In this document: piece by piece, positions 33,825 to 37,355 of the stretch | Numbering within the stretch: position 1 is the first letter of the stretch | Layout: each line of letters starts with the position of its first letter | Assembly (NCBI GenBank): GCA_017446685.1 | Contig: JAFSQI010000060.1 | Coordinates: 1-37,355, forward strand | Source of the DNA: Butyrivibrio sp. | Lineage (GTDB): Bacteria > Bacillota > Clostridia > Lachnospirales > Lachnospiraceae | Direction of reading: 5' to 3' | DNA: 37,355 bases | Notes under the pieces: model-generated | The model's input: only the letters and a program-made list of their open reading frames with translations | The model's database searches: none | Told to the model about the DNA's origin: nothing | Translations under genes and position numbers: made by a program

Positions 33825-34301
33825 TCACCTCTTCCAATAGTTTTTCATTGATGTTCTCAGTGTTTTTCTCGCCATACTCATCTCATATCTGACCGTACCT
33901 GATGGCATCTCAAGTATCTTTCCGATATCTTCAGCAGTATAGCCTTCCACATATCTCATGTACATTATTACGCCCTGCCTGCCCGGAAGTTCTTCCAAAA
34001 GCTGCGACCACTCAATCCTGGAATAATCTTCAGGCTCCTCCATCGATTCAGAAATTTCATCATCAGGACTTTTCCTAAGTGTTCCGGCTCTAACTGCATC
34101 TATGTAGATGTTGCGTGCTGTTCTATAGAGCCATGATCTCACCTGTTTTTCATGAAGTGTTCTCAGTAGTTCCTGATTTACAGTTGCCCTGACAAAGGTT
34201 TCCTGAACAACATCTTCCGAAAGCTGTCTGCTGTCGCACATTCTGTAGATGTATGCAAGCATATCTTTATTGAATTGTTGAAAAATCGCTTCAAGTTCCA
34301 T
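33825..34301 (-). CDS. ECF-type RNA polymerase sigma factor
   Basis: 158 residues from ATG 34301 (MELEAIFQQFN, the usual start of region 2); an ATG at 34340 would add 13 residues. Region 2 shows MLAYIYRMCDSRQLSEDVVQETFVRA and WLYRTARNIYID. Region 4 shows ELPGRQGVIMYMRYVEGYTAEDIGKILEMPSGTVRYEMSMA split over about 110-145, with the DNA-binding helix-turn-helix. No anti-sigma factor with a zinc finger or membrane anchor is adjacent; the next gene is the 413-residue protein. The start has only a weak ribosome binding site, so it may depend on translation of the overlapping upstream ORF. Confidence 0.9.
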   Translation of the reverse strand: MELEAIFQQFNKDMLAYIYRMCDSRQLSEDVVQETFVRATVNQELLRTLHEKQVRSWLYRTARNIYIDAVRAGTLRKSPDDEISESMEEPEDYSRIEWSQLLEELPGRQGVIMYMRYVEGYTAEDIGKILEMPSGTVRYEMSMARKTLRTSMKNYWKR

Positions 34302-34462
34302 CGTTCTCTTTTCCCTACAGCACTCTCTCCCATCCTCCATATTTCTGCAAGCGGCACAGAATACTCAAGCCGCTCGCTCTTTGCCCATGCCGGTACAGAG
34401 TATACATTCCCTATAGCACAGCCAGAGCCATATATTTCCATGTACATATTTCGGGTATCCAT
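34178..34462 (-). CDS. small overlapping ORF with strong ribosome binding site ahead of sigma factor
   Basis: 94 codons. ATG 34462 is preceded by AAGGAGGAACCGTC, the best site in this unit. The first 53 residues (from MDTRNMYMEIYGSGCAIGNV) lie upstream of the sigma factor and the rest overlaps it in another frame (from WNLKRF on it is just a shadow of sigma region 2). It could be a leader ORF that couples translation to the sigma factor, a small protein, or a gene whose own stop was lost by a frameshift. No family recognised. Confidence 0.4.
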   Translation of the reverse strand: MDTRNMYMEIYGSGCAIGNVYSVPAWAKSERLEYSVPLAEIWRMGESAVGKRERWNLKRFFNNSIKICLHTSTECATADSFRKMLFRKPLSGQL

Positions 34463-34490
34463 GACGGTTCCTCCTTCATGTGAAATACCC

Positions 34491-34500
34491 TTCGGCCGAA
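34491..34500. promoter_or_regulatory. TTCGGCCGAA palindrome in sigma-factor leader
   Basis: A perfect 10-bp GC-centred dyad, slightly extended to CCTTTCGGCCGAAGG on the minus strand, 30 nt upstream of the small ORF start and downstream of the proposed promoter. Could be a repressor site. Confidence 0.35.
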
Positions 34501-34526
34501 AGGTCTTTTGTCCTTCTATTAGTTAA

Positions 34527-34552
34527 GACGTAATGGATGAAAAAAGTGTTGG
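34527..34552 (-). promoter_or_regulatory. possible ECF-type (autoregulatory) promoter
   Basis: Minus strand CCAAC (34548-34552), 17-nt spacer, CGTC (34527-34530). ECF promoters commonly have an AAC-containing -35 and a CGTC -10 at about 16-17 nt. Placed about 65 nt before the small ORF and about 225 nt before the sigma factor start. Confidence 0.4.
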
Positions 34553-34564
34553 AAAAATTTTGAA

Positions 34565-34602
34565 AAAAATTTGAAAGGCGGCAAGAACCAGTCCTGTCGC
34601 CT
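34565..34602 (-). terminator. probable terminator of the orphan lipoprotein gene
   Basis: On the minus strand GGCGACA and TGCCGCC pair (one A-C mismatch) around an 11-nt loop, followed by TTTCAAATTTTTTT. It lies about 170 nt after the lipoprotein stop and just ahead of the proposed ECF promoter. Confidence 0.5.
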
Positions 34603-34772
34603 CATAAACAACTATCGACATATGGGTGCCAAATATGATTATTTCAAAATCATCTTTGCAACGGTTATCTTCGGATATAATCGACGCTGTGCTTTTTCTG
34701 TGACATACAAAAATAGCCTATTTTACATGAAAAAGCGAATAATTATCCAATTCGAGCCTTCACCTATACCCG

Positions 34773-37103
34773 TCATGAATGCTCGCTCAAATACAGAGAT
34801 ACTCTACTCTGTATTATACTTGCAACTTCCTCAGAGCTTTTCTGACCTGCAAGATAAGCACTTGCTTCCTCGTAAATAATATCAGATATATCCTCATTTC
34901 TTGGAGAATGTTCAGTAATAGACTTTGCCAGCTTATAAAACTGATTAGCCTCATTTTCAGTAATGGCATCAATCTCAACTTCATACCCATTCATTGATAT
35001 CGAACGCAATGACTCATGTTCCTCACCATTTTCATCAACATAGGACGAATTATCCTGTGCCTTTTTTAGCAATGCTTTAAATGCTTTTTCACTTACTGGA
35101 AGTGAGCCGTCTATCTTGTCCTGAAAATCATCAGTGAGAAAATATCTGGTAAATTCCCAGGCTACATCTTTGTTCTTGCACGTACTGCTTATAGCAAGCT
35201 GCATTGTAGGGTTTATAAAGGAATCTGCCCTATCAACAGCGGGTAAACCATTGTATACTACATCTTCATCAAAATAGAGATTTTTTGCCCACACATAATC
35301 CTCAATACTATAAATGTTTGCCGGTAGAAGAATTGCTTTTTTATCTCTATACATTGATATATTTTCATTTTCGTCCGATTCTTCCGGAAGTATACTGATA
35401 TAGTCTAGAAGATTTATAAAACTAGGGTTTGTAAAATCACACGTTCCTGACTCATAATCTACTAATTCCATGCTGGCAAGCCAGTATAAATCTCCTGAAT
35501 CCTCCTGCGACATATCACCAAACATCATTGCAGGATCAACATTTCTTTTTTGGCAAAACTCTTCATAATTGGACCAGGTAAGTGTTTCGCCATTCATCAT
35601 CTCAGAATCAGCAATACATGTATCAATTGCGAAATGTGGAATCAACGTATATAGCTTTCCTTTCCTCTTTCCACATTCAATAACATTTTTAAAATAGGTA
35701 TTGCCTGACAATTCCTCATCGTTATAGAAATAATCATCAAGTGCTATGAATAGCCCCTTATTTATATAATTATCAAAGTCATCCACTGTCTCAGCGTCAA
35801 TTATATCCGGTCCATTTCCAGATACAATATCAAGATTAAGGCGTTCTAATCCATCTAAAAAATTTTGCGGATCATAATAATCTTTGAGCACAATCTTGTA
35901 TTTATCATTATTCCTATTAAAGTTCGCAACAGCATTCCTAATGCCATCTGACGCAAAAACTGTTGCCATTGTCAAAGTTTCTTTTTCTGAAGCAATAGCA
36001 TCATCCCTTGTAAGCCTGGAATAAACGTAATTCACGTCATAATCATTGACATCGAATGATACTACAAAAAGGTTATCTTCGTCCTCTTCAAAAATTTCAT
36101 TTATACCATAATTGATCGTAATGTCTGAAGAAATATAATCGCAAATCTTTTGGAGATTTTCTCCATCTATATCAAATCCATATATCCCATCATATCTGTT
36201 TACAAGAAAATCATAGTTTTTTCCCGGATAAAGGGAGCCCCCCTCAAGATTATCCTTCACGCATTTGCCTGTAACTTCAGAAAAAGATTGTTTTTTGGAA
36301 TCATACTTATAAAGAGTACTATCCATTTTTTCATTAGTCTGCATCAGATAAACGCTGCCATCCCTTAATGCATATATTTTCCTACAAGAATAATTACCAA
36401 AAGAATAATCAGAGAGAATATCGCTATTTATACGTTCTTCCTTGCTGGATTCCGAGTCAAAAACAGACATTCCTTTGTTAGATACCGTAACTATGCCTAC
36501 TCCTTTTGCATAGACCATACCTGATAGTCCCATGTTATCGCTTTTATCTTCCTCATTTACTGGTATTTTCCAAACTATATTTCCATCTGATGCTATTTTT
36601 ACCACATATTGATCTGGAATATAATATACATCTTGTGTTCCATCCGAATTCTCAACTATAGTCGTATCTTGGCTATTATACACGCTTAATATCGAATAGA
36701 AGTTCCCGACATCATCCATCGCCAGATAAGAATAGTTTCCCACACCATCCTCGGTTTTGATGACAACCTGTTGTCCCGCTTTTTCACCTGTATATTTAAC
36801 AATGCTTGCACTGCCGGGCACTTCTTCGTTTCCGTAGCACTGCTGTAACCCATAAATGCCATCATCCGCCTGAAATAAATACGGAATTAAGCCCCCATCT
36901 GGATTATTGATTTCCAAATCATTTATTCTAAATGTCAGATTTGCTTCGCTTTCAGCTGATGCAGAACTATTGACTTCAGTTGTTCTTGTATTTCCACATG
37001 CACTACATAAAACCATAACTGCACATAAAATCCCAGATACTATTCCCCTTTTGTTCATACTCTTGAATTTTGGACAATTAATCTTTTTTATAAAAATCCC
37101 CAT
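34773..37103 (-). CDS. orphan solute-binding lipoprotein with propeller-like N-terminal half
   Basis: 776 residues. ATG 37103 has AAGGAG nine bases upstream; ATG 37058 has only a weak site but would give a shorter signal peptide. The lipobox is VLCSACGN, Cys about residue 36. Residues about 50-365 are repeated strand units (GIYGLQQCYGNEE, YSYLAMDDVGNFYSILS, GSVYLMQTNEKMDSTLYKYD) typical of a beta-propeller. From about 378 a family-1 solute-binding domain begins (ATVFASDGIRNAVANFNRNN, GNGPDIIDAETVDDFDNYI, WEFTRYFLTDDFQDKIDGSLP). No permease is adjacent; it has its own promoter and terminator. It may be a sensor or an auxiliary binding protein. Substrate unknown. Confidence 0.86.
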   Translation of the reverse strand: MGIFIKKINCPKFKSMNKRGIVSGILCAVMVLCSACGNTRTTEVNSSASAESEANLTFRINDLEINNPDGGLIPYLFQADDGIYGLQQCYGNEEVPGSASIVKYTGEKAGQQVVIKTEDGVGNYSYLAMDDVGNFYSILSVYNSQDTTIVENSDGTQDVYYIPDQYVVKIASDGNIVWKIPVNEEDKSDNMGLSGMVYAKGVGIVTVSNKGMSVFDSESSKEERINSDILSDYSFGNYSCRKIYALRDGSVYLMQTNEKMDSTLYKYDSKKQSFSEVTGKCVKDNLEGGSLYPGKNYDFLVNRYDGIYGFDIDGENLQKICDYISSDITINYGINEIFEEDEDNLFVVSFDVNDYDVNYVYSRLTRDDAIASEKETLTMATVFASDGIRNAVANFNRNNDKYKIVLKDYYDPQNFLDGLERLNLDIVSGNGPDIIDAETVDDFDNYINKGLFIALDDYFYNDEELSGNTYFKNVIECGKRKGKLYTLIPHFAIDTCIADSEMMNGETLTWSNYEEFCQKRNVDPAMMFGDMSQEDSGDLYWLASMELVDYESGTCDFTNPSFINLLDYISILPEESDENENISMYRDKKAILLPANIYSIEDYVWAKNLYFDEDVVYNGLPAVDRADSFINPTMQLAISSTCKNKDVAWEFTRYFLTDDFQDKIDGSLPVSEKAFKALLKKAQDNSSYVDENGEEHESLRSISMNGYEVEIDAITENEANQFYKLAKSITEHSPRNEDISDIIYEEASAYLAGQKSSEEVASIIQSRVSLYLSEHS

Positions 37104-37133
37104 GCAGGAATGCTCCTTTTTTGCATAATACTA

Positions 37134-37162
37134 ATCATATAAATGAGATAGCCTAATATCAA
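37134..37162 (-). promoter_or_regulatory. promoter of the orphan lipoprotein gene
   Basis: On the minus strand TTGATA (37157-37162), 17-nt spacer, TATGAT (37134-37139), each five of six to consensus, about 30 nt before the start codon at 37103. Confidence 0.6.
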
Positions 37163-37223
37163 AAACTCCAATAATTAGTTCGTATATAATGTTCTATCGC
37201 TCATCTCGACAAAAGAGAATTCA

Positions 37224-37355
37224 CTAAATGATATAATTAACTATTGCATATATCAAATGGCATATTGAAAATGCGGAGATTGGGATAATTGCTATATAGT
37301 TCTTTCTATCAAGAGCAAAAAATAAGAACGCCAAACACGGTGGAATAGTCAATCC
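37224..37355 (-). CDS. C-terminal end of a membrane protein (cut by window edge)
   Basis: An open minus-strand frame enters from the window edge and ends at TAG (37224-37226). The 43 visible residues form two hydrophobic stretches, GLTIPPCLAFLFFALD and YIAIIPISAFSICHLIYAIV, joined by a short RKN turn and ending NYII. This looks like the last two helices of a small integral membrane protein. The gene continues beyond the window, so no family can be given. Confidence 0.6.
   Translation of the reverse strand, partial: GLTIPPCLAFLFFALDRKNYIAIIPISAFSICHLIYAIVNYII

Larger units (their letters stand above)
34463..34772. other. intergenic region upstream of the sigma factor unit
   Basis: It holds the ribosome binding site of the small ORF, a TTCGGCCGAA palindrome (34491-34500) in the leader, a possible ECF-type promoter (34527-34552), and the hairpin after the lipoprotein gene (34576-34602). 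From 34603 to 34772 I see AT-rich sequence with no gene I can support. Confidence 0.6.

Noticed and set aside
34571-34879. Plus-strand 102-codon frame spanning the gap after the orphan lipoprotein
   Set aside because: No ribosome binding site, overlaps the end of the lipoprotein gene antisense, and composition is like AT-rich noncoding DNA.

Overview
The window looks like a low-to-moderate GC Firmicutes chromosome, most likely Lachnospiraceae of the Butyrivibrio/Pseudobutyrivibrio type. This is inferred from the proteins: large multi-domain sugar-binding lipoproteins, a LacI-controlled sugar ABC operon with no ATPase of its own, a clostridial thiolase, and AGGAGG-type ribosome binding sites. 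Every well-supported gene is on the minus strand, so transcription runs from high to low coordinates. I see no rRNA, tRNA, CRISPR array or intact transposase.

Region A (about 1-14,810) is one long carbohydrate-uptake operon. A strong promoter (TTGACA, 17 bp, TAATAT) with a LacI-type dyad at the expected start point precedes a solute-binding lipoprotein with two C-terminal Ig-like modules. After an intercistronic hairpin comes a second binding protein fused to two carbohydrate-binding-like modules. Next are a permease pair, an NHL/TPR membrane protein, a Yip1-like membrane protein, a large exported DUF5696-like protein, a second permease pair and a LacI regulator. The layout suggests a cell-surface glycan capture and import machine with two permease pairs, energised by a shared ATPase encoded elsewhere. 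The operon ends in a nested palindromic element that supplies the last codons of the regulator.

Region B (about 14,846-23,553) is a two-gene module: a soluble giant protein of about 2,500 residues with long coiled coils and an apparently intact ABC1/AarF/UbiB-type kinase-like domain, and a 4-nt-overlapping GNAT-type acetyltransferase. The module lies between two 25-nt direct repeats (24/25 identical). This is the best candidate here for an undescribed system.

Region C (23,557-28,228) holds signalling and core metabolism: a response regulator with an HD-GYP (c-di-GMP phosphodiesterase) output domain, an acetyl-CoA acetyltransferase with its own promoter, and a dCache-type chemoreceptor whose leader contains a terminator-like hairpin.

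Region D (28,329-32,580) holds a cobalt/nickel ECF transporter operon (cbiM with fused C-terminal domain, cbiQ, cbiO) with a CCCCCTAGGGGG palindrome next to its promoter. It also holds a methylthioribose-1-phosphate isomerase starting at GTG, and a decayed stretch with a 17-bp direct repeat and a GNAT remnant.

Region E (32,577-37,355) holds an ECF sigma factor coupled to an unrecognised 413-residue protein, and an overlapping small ORF with the best ribosome binding site of that unit. It also holds an orphan solute-binding lipoprotein with a propeller-like N-terminal half, and the C-terminal end of a membrane protein cut by the window edge.
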